Shown: positions 45,201-54,700 of the stretch, one piece after another | How positions within the stretch are numbered: the stretch's first letter is position 1 | Layout of the letters: each line of letters starts with the position of its first letter | NCBI RefSeq assembly: GCF_007860125.1 | Contig: NZ_SJPW01000005.1 | Coordinates: forward strand, 661,295-725,294 | DNA from: Rubripirellula tenax | GTDB taxonomy: Bacteria > Planctomycetota > Planctomycetia > Pirellulales > Pirellulaceae | Length of the DNA stretch: 64,000 nt | Direction of reading: 5' to 3' | Notes under the pieces: model-generated | What the model was told of the DNA's origin: nothing | The model's input: the letters and a program-made list of their open reading frames with translations, nothing else | The model's database searches: none | Made by a program: the position numbers and the translations under genes

Positions 45201-45958
45201 GTTTCGCGTTGGTCGCAACGTTGTTCGCGTTGGTCGCATTCGGATTGACGTTCGCGCCATTGGTCGACTTCGCGACGAAGACGTTCGCGCCAAATCAAAT
45301 CCTCGGCTGCCGGCAATTCGGCACGCGATGATGATCGTGCGACAGGAGTCGGGTTGGCGATTGGTTGATCGCCAAAAACGTTTTTCCGCAACTCAGCGAG
45401 TCGATCCGTTGTTTCGTCCATCGCACGTTCGCCGGGCTGTTGCGACACACCGGTGCTGATCGAAATCAATTCGAACTGATAGGTGCCCAGTCGCAGCACA
45501 TCGCCGACCGACAACGCGGCTTCGGTTGTACGTGTTCCGTTGACTTCGATGGGGACCGAATACGCGCGAACCAACACGCGAGCACGATCGCGAATCAGCA
45601 CCGCATGCATCGGACGCAGCGCATCATCGTTGAGCCGGATCGAACAACCCTCGGCGCTGCCAAAGGTGTAGCGATTGCCGGTCAAACGCAGTCGACGCAC
45701 CGGCGAACCGGGAAGGATGACTCGAAACTCGATCGAATCAATCTTGGTCTGCTCGGTGACCGAGTCGCTGGCGCCGTTCCACGAACTGGCGACATGGTGA
45801 TCGGTGTCGAGCGACTTGACGGCCGAATCGGACGCGCTCGATGATTCGGCTGGCGATCCGCCCGAAAACGAGGGCAACGCGAAAAAAGCGTCGGCAGTCC
45901 CGTCGAGTCCAGCAAATAGCGGCGATTCGTTGGCGTGTTCCGTGCTCACCGTAACCAT
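42236..45958 (-). CDS. FHA-domain, coiled-coil, acidic membrane protein
   Basis: 1240 aa from ATG 45958; a GTG at 45949 is better spaced behind AGGAAGGG, so the true product may lack three residues. FHA phosphopeptide-binding domain about 76-167: GNRYTFGSAEGCSIRLND, His118 in RPMHAVL and VNGTRT at 139-144. Long coiled coil about 205-630, rich in Glu/Gln/Arg. Highly acidic Ser/Asp/Glu segment about 640-1060 with small repeats (DLSN/DLSD near 815-830). A conserved-looking SIEAYMNRLLNRVQG motif follows near 1062. Two hydrophobic helices lie near 1165-1210, then a short charged tail. It should bind phosphothreonine proteins at the membrane and is the first gene of the kinase cluster. Confidence 0.85.
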   Translation of the reverse strand: MVTVSTEHANESPLFAGLDGTADAFFALPSFSGGSPAESSSASDSAVKSLDTDHHVASSWNGASDSVTEQTKIDSIEFRVILPGSPVRRLRLTGNRYTFGSAEGCSIRLNDDALRPMHAVLIRDRARVLVRAYSVPIEVNGTRTTEAALSVGDVLRLGTYQFELISISTGVSQQPGERAMDETTDRLAELRKNVFGDQPIANPTPVARSSSRAELPAAEDLIWRERLRREVDQWRERQSECDQREQRCDQRETHLRGRETELWSRAENLYRRESRLQSQESSVLQLHDEYVKRQQDLMDLRKQTQTHQDELDQREAEFRRQELEYRGKLEVASRQLQQSQHQAESATQAVAKMREQFESLNRQIDELSSQQNQLSDHEERQRDEHRQLRDDLESQRDEAIDAHSKSEALRALAEARIEEMESQLESLRSDSGEHHRAELEASENQITELRELVANLQSTVAEASEESARLRRDYEEACHSVRQLEGLVADSSQRGDADRESWIVEADELRAAIDQLSLELARANGEVSRLSDDNEAMSRRLSVVQTERDEAQSRPTHDAFDSLRHELESANAKLTEMKSEYEKTLDRLADFEQQMVEERQRAVEAKAAENDALPMISAIGVGLIGQASLVVDEHVEDDRDDEIQNSLVDLSGINAADVDVDSPENVESKHVESDEPSNEISSVANDDDEDEVWPTYQIADPVENSFDNDTASDAPHWDHAPESIVHSDAESADDSSVGSVEDESLELQSDSDVDDSASSWQPSQSRTESSEEAVAEETPEQNFADLSADDPPLLDENDLSNSDLSNHDLSDNGAGQSVADEPEMTNPWANAWSDESQLADGPALEDESHRESPIDADASSEMSADDASNDDQESPFGGSLASMLIQDLEAESEIIRDDDRSSEDQHSVEGTFATSSEESETPEVWNQADESPSWDREYSEESDVEEPSSSVLDDDVYEDTYHRTEMVFDRFADRDDDDDVEESDVDQMSGMLTDSVEPEVEQESEQDVQQESELSELIDEQHDLEEHADEPVMEASVDAATQDSDVTVSASDDDDDSIEAYMNRLLNRVQGSPATDETAKPETISLSTSTSMSTSASVSASVLRTGESTSDAMANSETMDPDAPLVPRSKAPERNNDLTAMRKLANDSARGAISRSSRLQTRNIQIAGVCNLAVAAVSVIAALLSTMMLDGMLLYVAWVMALIIAGISVRDAMGNFAEAKRRMKLADVEDAQLEAMSETE

Positions 45959-46568
45959 CCCTTCCTAGTCGAACAAATTCCTCTATGGAGGGAGACGCGA
46001 CGCTGTGAAGCGATCGGCGCATCCCTACCCCGTCTCTTTTTCGGACGTCTCGATCCGTCGGGTGAGTCAAACTGGACCGACTACACCGTTTTTACCATCG
46101 CCCCCAGACCAGAATTAGCCACTTTGGGTGCCAATTCAACACCCCTGCAGAGCCGCATTGGCCTCGATATCGCGTAAATGTCCGGCCGCTCGCAATGTCC
46201 GAATGCGAACCCCGACTTCGAATTTTTCGCCGCAAAGCCTTTGTAATCGGCAACTTACGCACGCTGGGAGACCAGTTTCTTAATGATTCTTGCTACAAGT
46301 TGGTGGAATCGTTGACGGCCTTCGTATCATTGAGCGGTCCGAGGGCACAAGGATGATGCGGGCTTGCGAAAGTTTGAAACCAAGTTTGGTCTAGCTACGT
46401 ACTGCCCGATGAATGCATGCCGTCCTCGGATCTCGCCAAGACACTGAACATGTGCCCACCTTCGGTGGATCCGGTGTTTTGACGAGGACAGAAGTCGGAC
46501 ATACCAACAGTGACCCCCACCCCAAGCCTGATCGCGGCGGCCTTCTTTTCCAACAGTGAGGTGATGCG
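45959..46568. other. Divergent intergenic region, 610 bp
   Basis: The longest gap without a repeat element in the window. It lies between the FHA gene (minus) and the zinc-finger gene (plus) and probably carries both promoters. A short perfect hairpin CCACC-TTC-GGTGG lies at about 46458-46470. Open frames in it (for example 45935-46177 plus) have no family resemblance. Nothing else convincing was seen. Confidence 0.4.
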
Positions 46569-46982
46569 ATGACTAGAAATGACTCGATCAAGAAACTCCG
46601 CGACCAACTCGTTCGCCGTCGCGACGCGCTCCATCGCGCTCTCGAAGGCGACCTCAGCCTGCTTCGCGAACTGCACCAAGAAAAAACAGGCGATGTCCTG
46701 GATGCAGCAGCCGACACCGTTCAAGATGAGCTGAACAGTCAGTTGATCGAAGCGGAAAGCCGTGAACTCGGCGCGATTAACGATGCGATCGCTCGCTTTG
46801 ACGCCGACTGCTTTGGCAACTGCGAAGGTTGTGGAAAACCAATTCCCATCACCCGACTGCGTGCGATTCCCTATGCAACCGATTGTATTGATTGCCGGCG
46901 AAAGGCCGAAACACGCACCGGTGGCGGTTCGTCCGTTTTGTGGAATCGCGTGTTTGATAACGCCGAGGTCGACTCGGTCTAG
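46569..46982 (+). CDS. DksA/TraR-type zinc-finger protein
   Basis: 137 aa; ATG preceded by GTGAGGTGA. The N-terminal half is a long helical hairpin (about 5-75) with acidic positions at its turn (EKTGDVLDAAADTVQDE), as in DksA. The C-terminal zinc finger is CFGNCEGCGKPIPITRLRAIPYATDCIDC, with Cys85, Cys88, Cys106 and Cys109 as ligands. The family binds RNA polymerase through its secondary channel and modulates initiation, often with ppGpp. The gene is a single unit, closed by a strong terminator at 47038-47066. Confidence 0.92.
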   Translation: MTRNDSIKKLRDQLVRRRDALHRALEGDLSLLRELHQEKTGDVLDAAADTVQDELNSQLIEAESRELGAINDAIARFDADCFGNCEGCGKPIPITRLRAIPYATDCIDCRRKAETRTGGGSSVLWNRVFDNAEVDSV

Positions 46983-47037
46983 TCGTGCAACCGACACGAC
47001 CGATTCGACGGTTCGTTAAGCATCACCAAACGCCAAG

Positions 47038-47066
47038 ACGGCCGAACAATTGTTCGGTCGTTTTTT
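47038..47066 (+). terminator. Rho-independent terminator of the DksA-like gene
   Basis: Inverted repeat CGGCCGAAC / GTTCGGTCG (one wobble) with a four-base loop, followed by six T on the plus strand, 56 bases past the stop at 46982. Confidence 0.9.
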
Positions 47067-47214
47067 AATGCGCCGTTAGTACGGATTTTTACAAATGGCG
47101 CGCGCAGGGATGCCATCGCAAGCTTGCGGAAAGCTGGTCCCGTCGGACGGACGATACCTATGATTGCACAGCGCCTCCCCCCGGCCCCCTCTCGTTTTGC
47201 TGATCGACGGCTCC

Positions 47215-48417
47215 ATGGTTCAAACTTTGCTTCTTAAACTGTTTCGCTGCCACGGCGCGAAGGCACTTTGCGCGACAGCGATGCTTGCGTCGTTGACAGC
47301 CGATGCGCAGTCGCCCTTCCCAGCGCTTGATCAACAAGACGGAAAATCTGTCAGCGTTCGACGACTGTCACTCGATCCCGAAGGGCCGTCATCAATCTCG
47401 ATCGATTCACAGCGAGAACGGTTGTTCAACGAACTTGCCGAAGAGTTCAATACGTTCGATCGACTCGGTCACTTGGTTCGTCGCGTTTCGCAACTGGTCA
47501 AGCCGAGCGTGATTCACATCGAGGCTCACAAGACCGAAGGAGCCGGCGTTTCGCGTCAATCCTATGACGAAGCCGGTAGCGGTGTGATCATCACCACGGC
47601 CTCGGGTGAATCATGGGTTTTGACGAATCGTCACGTCATCCAGGGCGCAAGCCCTCGCGAGATACTGTTGCGGGCCAGCGACGGTCGTGAATTTTATCCC
47701 AACAAGGTCGTCTCCGACGCCAGCACGGATGTCGCGGTCATGCGGATCGACGTGCCGGACTTGCCGGCCGCCAGAGTCGGCAACAGCGAGTCGATCGAGA
47801 TTGGCGATTTTGTGATTGCGATCGGAAGTCCGTTCGGGCTAAGTCATTCGGTCACGTTCGGTATCCTCAGCGCGAAAGGACGTCGTGATCTGTCCCTCGG
47901 TACGCAAAAGATTGAGCTTCAAGACTTCTTCCAAACCGATGCGGCGATCAACCCGGGCAACAGCGGCGGTCCCCTGTTGAACTTGCGAGGGGAAGTCGTC
48001 GGACTCAATACCGCCATCGCCAGCAGCAGCGGCGGCAGCGAGGGTATCGGGTTCGCGATCCCAATCAACATGGCGGTTGCCGTGGCAGAGCAGCTGGCAA
48101 CCAACGGACGTCTCAAGCGAGGATATCTGGGAGTCACCTTGGACCCCGATTTCACGACCGCCGATTTGATCTCAGCCGGATACGACTTCCTAGCCAGCGG
48201 CGCTTTGGTCAAGAACGTTCGGACGGGATCGCCGGCGGAAGTTGCCAATCTGCAACGCGGAGACATCATCGTGGAATTCGATGGTCGCCAAGTCGAAAGC
48301 GACGATCACTTGGTTGCTCAGGTCGGCCTTACGCCGATCGGAAAACGAACGCCGATGATCATTTATCGCAGCGGCAAGCGTTATCGAACGGAAGTCAGCC
48401 TGACGGACCTGCAATGA
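47215..48417 (+). CDS. HtrA/Deg-type trypsin-like serine protease with PDZ domain
   Basis: 400 aa from the ATG at 47215, which gives a signal peptide (about 1-31, SLTADAQS); the frame is open back to 47164. Catalytic triad His140 (VLTNRHVIQ), Asp172 (STDVAVMRID) and Ser250 (NPGNSGGPLLN). One PDZ domain about 300-398 (RGYLGVTLDPDF, then VRTGSPAEVANLQRGDIIVEFDG). It should act as a periplasmic quality-control protease. Only one PDZ domain is present, as in DegS rather than DegP. Converges with the MATE gene. Confidence 0.92.
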   Translation: MVQTLLLKLFRCHGAKALCATAMLASLTADAQSPFPALDQQDGKSVSVRRLSLDPEGPSSISIDSQRERLFNELAEEFNTFDRLGHLVRRVSQLVKPSVIHIEAHKTEGAGVSRQSYDEAGSGVIITTASGESWVLTNRHVIQGASPREILLRASDGREFYPNKVVSDASTDVAVMRIDVPDLPAARVGNSESIEIGDFVIAIGSPFGLSHSVTFGILSAKGRRDLSLGTQKIELQDFFQTDAAINPGNSGGPLLNLRGEVVGLNTAIASSSGGSEGIGFAIPINMAVAVAEQLATNGRLKRGYLGVTLDPDFTTADLISAGYDFLASGALVKNVRTGSPAEVANLQRGDIIVEFDGRQVESDDHLVAQVGLTPIGKRTPMIIYRSGKRYRTEVSLTDLQ

Positions 48418-48477
48418 GTCTTGCTCAGCGATGAAATCGAAGGCATCGAACCTCGAATTTCAAAGGCAGCCAAACCG

Positions 48478-49878
48478 CTACACCATTCGCATCGTCTTCC
48501 ACTTACCGTACGCGAAGCGAGCCGTCATGCTTGTCGCGAGCAACCAGATCCAGAGTGCGATCATGGTCCACCACCAATGCAGTCCATCGTCGGCCGGTTC
48601 CCAAACAAAGCCGATCACCAGCACCAGCGCCGACACCACGACGCCGCCGAACAAAACGAACCATGTGTCGCCTGCGCCCCGCAGGGCGCCGGCCAAGATC
48701 AACTGGATCGCGTCGAGCACGACATAGACGGCGACATACTTCAGTAGGCCTCGAGCCAATCGGATCGCTTCGACCGATCCAGCGTCGCTGACACTGCGTT
48801 CATAAAGCGACATCATCACGTCGGGAACCACCAAGTAACCGGCCATCCAAATCGTGCTGTAAATCAGCCCGATCGCAAGTGCCGCGTATACACTTTGTGT
48901 TGCACGGCGTGGCCCACTTTCGATCAAGTGTCGCCCCATCAACACCGATGAAGCGATCGAGACGCCAATCAACGGGATGAAAGCGACCATATTGAAGTTG
49001 ATCGCCATCGTTGTCGCACGCAGCGGAATGTCGCCGAGCGATCCGATCCGAAGCACCATCACGGTGAATCCGCCAGCCTCGGTCAAATACATCAACCCCG
49101 TCGGCAAGCCAAAATAGATCAGGTTGCGAGTCATCGGCCAGTCGAACCCGAAGCCGTCAATCAAACGATAACGCAACTGGTGTTTTGAACGAAGCAGCAG
49201 CACAACGTAGACGATCGCTTTGAACCAAAACGCGATCGTGCTGCCGATCGCTGCACCGGCGATCCCCATCGCCGGCAACTGCCAATCGCCAACGGGACCA
49301 ACACCAAAGATAAGAACCAAATCCAAGACGACGTTCGTCAGCCCCGAGGCGAGGGAAACCCACATGATGACGGACGTCCGCTCGATCCCGCTAAAGAAAC
49401 CGCTCAGTGCCGTTTCCAGAACATGCCCCACCGCACCGATCATCAACCATCGTAGGTACGTCGATTCGAGGGAGACAAGCGATTCGGGTTGGCCCGTTAC
49501 CCGAAACAACCACGGCGCATGCCAAGCGATGAGTGCAAACAGCGGAGTGAACGCCAGCGAGATCCACACCGATTGCCAAAGAAATCGGCCGATCCGATCC
49601 TGTTGCCCGGCGCCGACATATTGGCCAATGATCGCGCCAGTCATCGATGCAATGCCCACCGGCAAACACACCAGCACCCAGAACAGATTGCCGCTGGCCA
49701 TCGACGCGCTCATCGACGCGCCGTCATAGCTTAGCAAGAACGTTCGATCAGCGAACAGCACCAACGAGAACGTTCCCGTGCTGATCAACAATGGCATTGC
49801 GATCCGCAGAACTTCCATGATCGCGGTATAGAACGAAACACCGCCCGATGAATCGTCGGATGCATGGCTTGGATTCAT
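48478..49878 (-). CDS. MATE-family efflux transporter
   Basis: 466 aa with about 12 hydrophobic helices in two homologous halves. Markers: the opening RIAMPLLISTGTFSLVLFADRTFLLSYD, the VGIASMTGAIIGQYVGAGQQDRI block near 72-94 (a conserved MATE feature) and TYLRWLMIGAVGHVLETALSGFFSGIER. These antiporters use H+ or Na+ gradients to expel organic cations or drugs. The start lies 7 bases past the rhomboid stop at 49886, so the two form an operon. Confidence 0.92.
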   Translation of the reverse strand: MNPSHASDDSSGGVSFYTAIMEVLRIAMPLLISTGTFSLVLFADRTFLLSYDGASMSASMASGNLFWVLVCLPVGIASMTGAIIGQYVGAGQQDRIGRFLWQSVWISLAFTPLFALIAWHAPWLFRVTGQPESLVSLESTYLRWLMIGAVGHVLETALSGFFSGIERTSVIMWVSLASGLTNVVLDLVLIFGVGPVGDWQLPAMGIAGAAIGSTIAFWFKAIVYVVLLLRSKHQLRYRLIDGFGFDWPMTRNLIYFGLPTGLMYLTEAGGFTVMVLRIGSLGDIPLRATTMAINFNMVAFIPLIGVSIASSVLMGRHLIESGPRRATQSVYAALAIGLIYSTIWMAGYLVVPDVMMSLYERSVSDAGSVEAIRLARGLLKYVAVYVVLDAIQLILAGALRGAGDTWFVLFGGVVVSALVLVIGFVWEPADDGLHWWWTMIALWIWLLATSMTARFAYGKWKTMRMV

Positions 49879-49885
49879 GGTCGGT

Positions 49886-50944
49886 TCATCGCTTTGCGAA
49901 TCGGCCCATCACTCCATAACTCAGCACCGCCGCCACGACGCCACCGATCAAACCGCCCAAGTGCGCACCATTGGCGACGCCAGGAATCAGCGGAATCATG
50001 CACGCGATCAACCAACCGAGCATCAACACAACATTCATCGGATCAAGATTGATCGGGTACGAGTCATCGAGCAGTGGCCGAATCCAAAGAAAACCAAACA
50101 ACCCATAGACGGCACCCGAAGCGCCGATGGCGAAGGGCGATCCGTGTAATGTTGCCGGTATCCAATCAAGCGGCGGAATCGCAACCTGCAACATCATGCC
50201 CGCCGTTTGCGTGACGATGATCAAAACCGCAAAGAAGATCGAACCGTGCAATCGTTCGATCGCACTGCCTAGAAAAAAGATCCAAAGCATGTTGAATGCC
50301 AGGTGGAACTCGTCGCCATGCAACAATAAAGGCGTGAACAACCGCCACACCTGACCCTGCTCGATCGATGCGAACGGATTTCGGCCCGACTTTGCAAACT
50401 CGTCCCGGTCAACGAAAGACAACTCGCTATAGACTCGCTGTTCCAACGTCACTTCGCCGCGCCGGGCCGAACCGCGAGGTTTGCCGAAATTGGTCGTGAA
50501 GCTGACAATGACCGAAATTGCGATGATCGCGATCGTGATCGGGATGGATTGTTGACGGGCAACATCGGCCAGTAACGATTCGTCGCTCTCACCGCGTTGG
50601 GGTGGCTGAGTTGGCTTGGCTGGCTTGGGGTACGGTGACGTTTCGCGGACGACTTCGTCTCGCTCGGCAGCGAATCGAGCACGCTCGCGATCGATTCGTT
50701 CGTCACGCATCTGTTCAGCCAGGTCGCTGGACTTGAACCGCTCGGCGTTGGGATCGGTCTCGAAATCTGCCAGCGCGGCTCGGGCCGACTCTAAATCCGC
50801 CTCATCGCGAATCCAAAGATCCCACTTTCGCTCATCACCTTCGGCACCCGAATCGATGATTTTGGCATCAATGGACCGGGTATAGAGGTATTCGACGAAT
50901 TGCCGAACTGTCGATTCGTTGGTGAAAGAGCCAATTCGCCGCAT
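49886..50944 (-). CDS. Rhomboid-family intramembrane serine protease
   Basis: 352 aa. A soluble N-terminal domain (about 1-110) with a pattern seen in rhomboids that carry a small cytoplasmic ferredoxin-like domain, then about six helices from 135. Catalytic Ser276 in IGASGAVYGL and His328 in NGAHLGGLIGG; the conserved H-x4-H-x3-N of helix 2 is present as His209, His214 and Asn218 (LLLHGDEFHLAFNMLW). It cleaves transmembrane segments of other proteins; the target is unknown. Followed by the MATE gene. Confidence 0.93.
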   Translation of the reverse strand: MRRIGSFTNESTVRQFVEYLYTRSIDAKIIDSGAEGDERKWDLWIRDEADLESARAALADFETDPNAERFKSSDLAEQMRDERIDRERARFAAERDEVVRETSPYPKPAKPTQPPQRGESDESLLADVARQQSIPITIAIIAISVIVSFTTNFGKPRGSARRGEVTLEQRVYSELSFVDRDEFAKSGRNPFASIEQGQVWRLFTPLLLHGDEFHLAFNMLWIFFLGSAIERLHGSIFFAVLIIVTQTAGMMLQVAIPPLDWIPATLHGSPFAIGASGAVYGLFGFLWIRPLLDDSYPINLDPMNVVLMLGWLIACMIPLIPGVANGAHLGGLIGGVVAAVLSYGVMGRFAKR

Positions 50945-51290
50945 GAAATCGTGGTCGGGAAGGCGGGAGAAACGAGGTCAACATGAGCGCCATGGCTCAA
51001 CCCACGTTGTACGCCGAATCGCCAATTTTGACACGCCCACCTGCCCAAGGATGGCTCTTCGGAGCGGCGGCACTGAAAAAATCCGCGTTGTCGGAGCCGC
51101 AGATCGGCAAAAACCTTCGTAAAAACGTCATTTTCTTGCCTGGGTGGGGGGCGAGTGCGTCGCTTGCGCTTGCCGCGAAGTGGTCAAGCTGAATATCATG
51201 TAGGCGAAGCGGTGAATCGCCTATCGCGATCCACTTTCCCAAAACAAAACCTTCACCAATATCGTCCACGACGAAGGGTTGAATCGAAAG
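50945..51290. other. Divergent intergenic region, 346 bp
   Basis: Lies between the rhomboid gene (minus) and the IscA/HesB-type gene (plus). No hairpin, repeat or recognisable binding site was found. Short plus- and minus-strand open frames cover it but lack family resemblance. Confidence 0.4.
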
Positions 51291-51623
51291 ATGGCAGTCA
51301 AACTAACCGAACGAGCCGCCGAAGAAGTCAAGCGGTTCCAAAAAGAACACAACTTCGGCGACGACATGGTGCTTCGAATCGGCATCGCAGCCGGCGGTTG
51401 CAGCGGATTCAGCTACACGCTGAACTTCGACGACAGCTTCGACGACAAGGTCGACACCAAATACGATCACCACGGCGTTGCCGTCGTCGTCGACAAGAAG
51501 AGTGCGTTGTACTTGGACGGCACAACCGTCGATTGGTACGAGAGCCTCGAAAAACAAGGCTTCACGTTTGAGAACCCCAACGCGGTCAAGAGCTGCGGTT
51601 GCGGAAGCTCGTTCCAGGCATAG
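51291..51623 (+). CDS. IscA/HesB/ErpA-type Fe-S cluster assembly protein
   Basis: 110 aa from the ATG at 51291 (a TTG at 51279 would add four residues). The three cluster-binding cysteines are Cys37 in [10 protein letters not shown] and Cys102 and Cys104 in [10 protein letters not shown]-type carriers take Fe-S clusters from a scaffold to apo-proteins; the assignment to IscA, SufA or ErpA cannot be made from sequence. No isc or suf genes are adjacent. A strong terminator follows. Confidence 0.93.
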   Translation: MAVKLTERAAEEVKRFQKEHNFGDDMVLRIGIAAGGCSGFSYTLNFDDSFDDKVDTKYDHHGVAVVVDKKSALYLDGTTVDWYESLEKQGFTFENPNAVKSCGCGSSFQA

Positions 51624-51693
51624 AGACTCTCGTCGATTGACAGCTGTAGGTCGACACGATCGTTACCGAGCTGGCGACGAGCATCAACATAAG

Positions 51694-51727
51694 AAAAGCC
51701 GACCGTGTCACCGCGGCCGGCTTTTTT
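51694..51727 (+). terminator. Rho-independent terminator, probably bidirectional
   Basis: Inverted repeat AAAAGCCG-A-CCG / CGG-C-CGGCTTTT with a short loop, then T-rich on the plus strand and a shorter T run on the minus strand. It lies 70 bases past the Fe-S gene and just 3' of the convergent giant gene ending at 51753. Confidence 0.88.
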
Positions 51728-51752
51728 CGTTGAACTGACGGTGGATCGTTGC

Positions 51753-54700
51753 TTAGAACAGCGACGATTCGATCAGGTAATCAGCGAGCGCCTCGTCATT
51801 GACGTCGTCACGATCGTCCGTGGGCAAACTGATTTGCTCATTCCCCACCGATGAACTGATCTGCGTCAGCCCGTTGACGACCAACAGGGCATCCAGCGCG
51901 GTAACAAATCCATCACCGGACGTGTCAACAAAACCGCTGAACAATCGAGGAACGTTGACCGATACGCCGCTGCCGTTGCGTCGGATGAAGTTGATGATTC
52001 GCAACGCGTCGATCGGCGAAACCGCGTCGTTAGCGTCAACGTCCAACCGGTTTCGTCGGTTGGTCAACTGCTCGGTTCCCCGTTCGACCGTTAAGTCAAA
52101 CGTCAGGTCGCTGCGTAGATCCAAAGGACCTCGTTCGAACGCCCGCAGTGTCATATTGTAGGTACCGACCGAACCCGGCGTCGCGGTACCCGACAACGTA
52201 CGGGTGACGGGATCGAAACGCAGCCAAGCGGGGAGCTGGCCACTTTGGTCAAAGACCGAAACGAAGAACTCTCGACCTTCGGGATCAAAAACCGCGTTTT
52301 CGGGCATCACAAATTCGTAGAACGATCCGCTCTGCAGCGTTGTTGACGCGGGCGCATCGATTGTGAACTGCGGCGGTTCATTGACGTTATTCAAGACCAT
52401 GTTGATCGCCTTGGTGCTGAAAAGTCCCGCCGCATCCGTCACTCGGACCTCCAACATCAACGGATCCGATGCGACATCCGCATCAAAGGTGGCGCCCTCG
52501 GCGACTCTCAGAATGCCGGTCGCCCCGTCCAACACGAATAGCGATGCCGCGTTGCCACCGACGATTTCTAGCGTTGCCGTGTCACCTACGTCGGGGTCGA
52601 GGACGCGAATTTCAACGCGGCCGACGATCGTTCCCGGTGCGGCCAATTCGGACAACACGATTCGCTCGGTCGTGATGATCGGCGTGTCGTTGGCGTCGAT
52701 CAATTCGATTCGGAACGTGACGTCTTGGAAAGAGTCGGTTCCCGTCGTGGCAACTCGCAATGTGACGGTTTGTACCGGATCGGTTTCAAAGTCCAAAGAC
52801 GCTCCATCGGCGATCAACAACTGGCCAGTCGCTGGATCGAACGTAAAGTTGGCGGAATCGAATCCGTCAAGCAATGCAATCGTCGTCTCGAAGGTTGATC
52901 CATCGGGATCCGACGACGTCAGTGTTGCGACCAGATCGCCGGCGACGGCGGCTTCCGAAACCGACGCCGAAGTTGTGGATAGGACCGGCAGTTCTTCGAC
53001 GTCATTGATGGTCACCGTGACGGTGCCTTCCGCTGCGAGCGGCGGTGCGCCGCTGTCGATGGTACGCACACGAAGCGTGTACGTGGCCCCCATTTCAAAA
53101 TCGAGCGTTGCACCTTCACGGAGAATCACTTCGCCGCTTGGCCGCACGAAGAATAGCTCGGCGCCCGTTCCGCCGAGCAGTTGGAACGTGTGCGTTTGCT
53201 CTGTGTCAGGGTCCGACGCCTGCAGTTGTCCGACAAGACGCATCGTCGGGTTTTCGTCGATCAAAAGTTCCGTCGTCGCGACCGATGGCGGGTCGTTCTG
53301 GTCGAGCACGCGAATAACCTGTTCGTAATCGGTCGTCAGTGCGGGATCCGCATCATCGCTGATCCGCACGATCACGACCAACTCTCTAGCGAGCTCGAAA
53401 TCGATCACGCTTGCGTCGACCAAGGTAAACAGGCCAGACACCGGATCAATCGTAAACGCTTCCGGTTGGTCACCGCCAACGATCGCGAAGCTGATATTTT
53501 GCGATTGAGCGGTGTCGGGGTCGGAAGCCGTGATTTGACCCAGGCTGGTCCCCGACGCCGTGCCTTCAGCGACAATAAAGACGGCCGGATCGACAACCGG
53601 CGATTCATTCACATCCGATAGCGTGATCGTGACGGGAACAAAGAGCGTCACGAAGGGGTCGCTGATGCCGACCGACATCGAGATCGTTTCGCCGGATTCG
53701 AAATCCAAGACGGTATCCGGACCGACGAACAACTCACCCGTGGACGGATCAAGAACCAAACCGAACGGGTTGTCGCCAACGATCGAGAACGCCAACACTT
53801 GATCGTCCAATTCCTCGGCAACGATCACGCCCAACGATGTACCGATCGGTGCGTTTTCGTCACTGGCGAATTGGTAGTCGTCTTGAACAATGGGAACGGT
53901 ATTGGGCTGGACCGCTGTGCCGACAACGAAGTTTTCATACTTGTCGATCACGATACGTTGACTGGAAATTGCCAGCAGCGGGTTGTCCGGATCGGATTGA
54001 ATCCGGATGTCGTACTCGCCCGGGTGCAGACGTTTGATTTCGTACTTGCCGTTCTCGTCCGTGATGGCGGTTGCTTCGGATTGCTTGTATGCGAATCCGT
54101 CTAACCTTGCGAAGGGACTGGCACCCGCAATGGTTTCATTGCCATACGCGATCGCATAGGCAATGTCGTCAACGTCCAGCGTTAACGTTTGGCGATTCGC
54201 ACCCAGCAACGGACTGCTGGTAATTTCACCGATCAGCTCATCTTTGGAATTATAGGCTTCCAAAACTCCATAGGTAGCTTCCGTACCGTTCTGCGGACCT
54301 ATCGCAACGATTGATACTTCGCTGGCCGGACGGTCAAATTCAAACCGCAACTTGCGGCCCTCGTTGAAGAAACCGATACCCACGTGTGAGTAGACGAAGT
54401 TGCTGCTGGTGATGAACGAGTTCCGTTCGCGGACAGCTTGAACTTCAAAATTGATCGGTTCGTTGTCGTCACCTGCCGTCGAAATGGTCAATCCTGGAAA
54501 CGCGTGCGTCAGTGGAATCGTCGGCAGCACGAAGCCTGGGTTAAACCCGACGTCCAGCAAAATTTGGTTGACGATGACGTTGGGATCGGCACTGATGTCG
54601 AAAGTATCTTGAACACCATTGCCGTTCTCGTCCGCCAGCACGGTGTACCCGACCGCCGCAGAAGGTGGCAGGATTGTTGCGTCGGGGTTCGCCGGATCGA

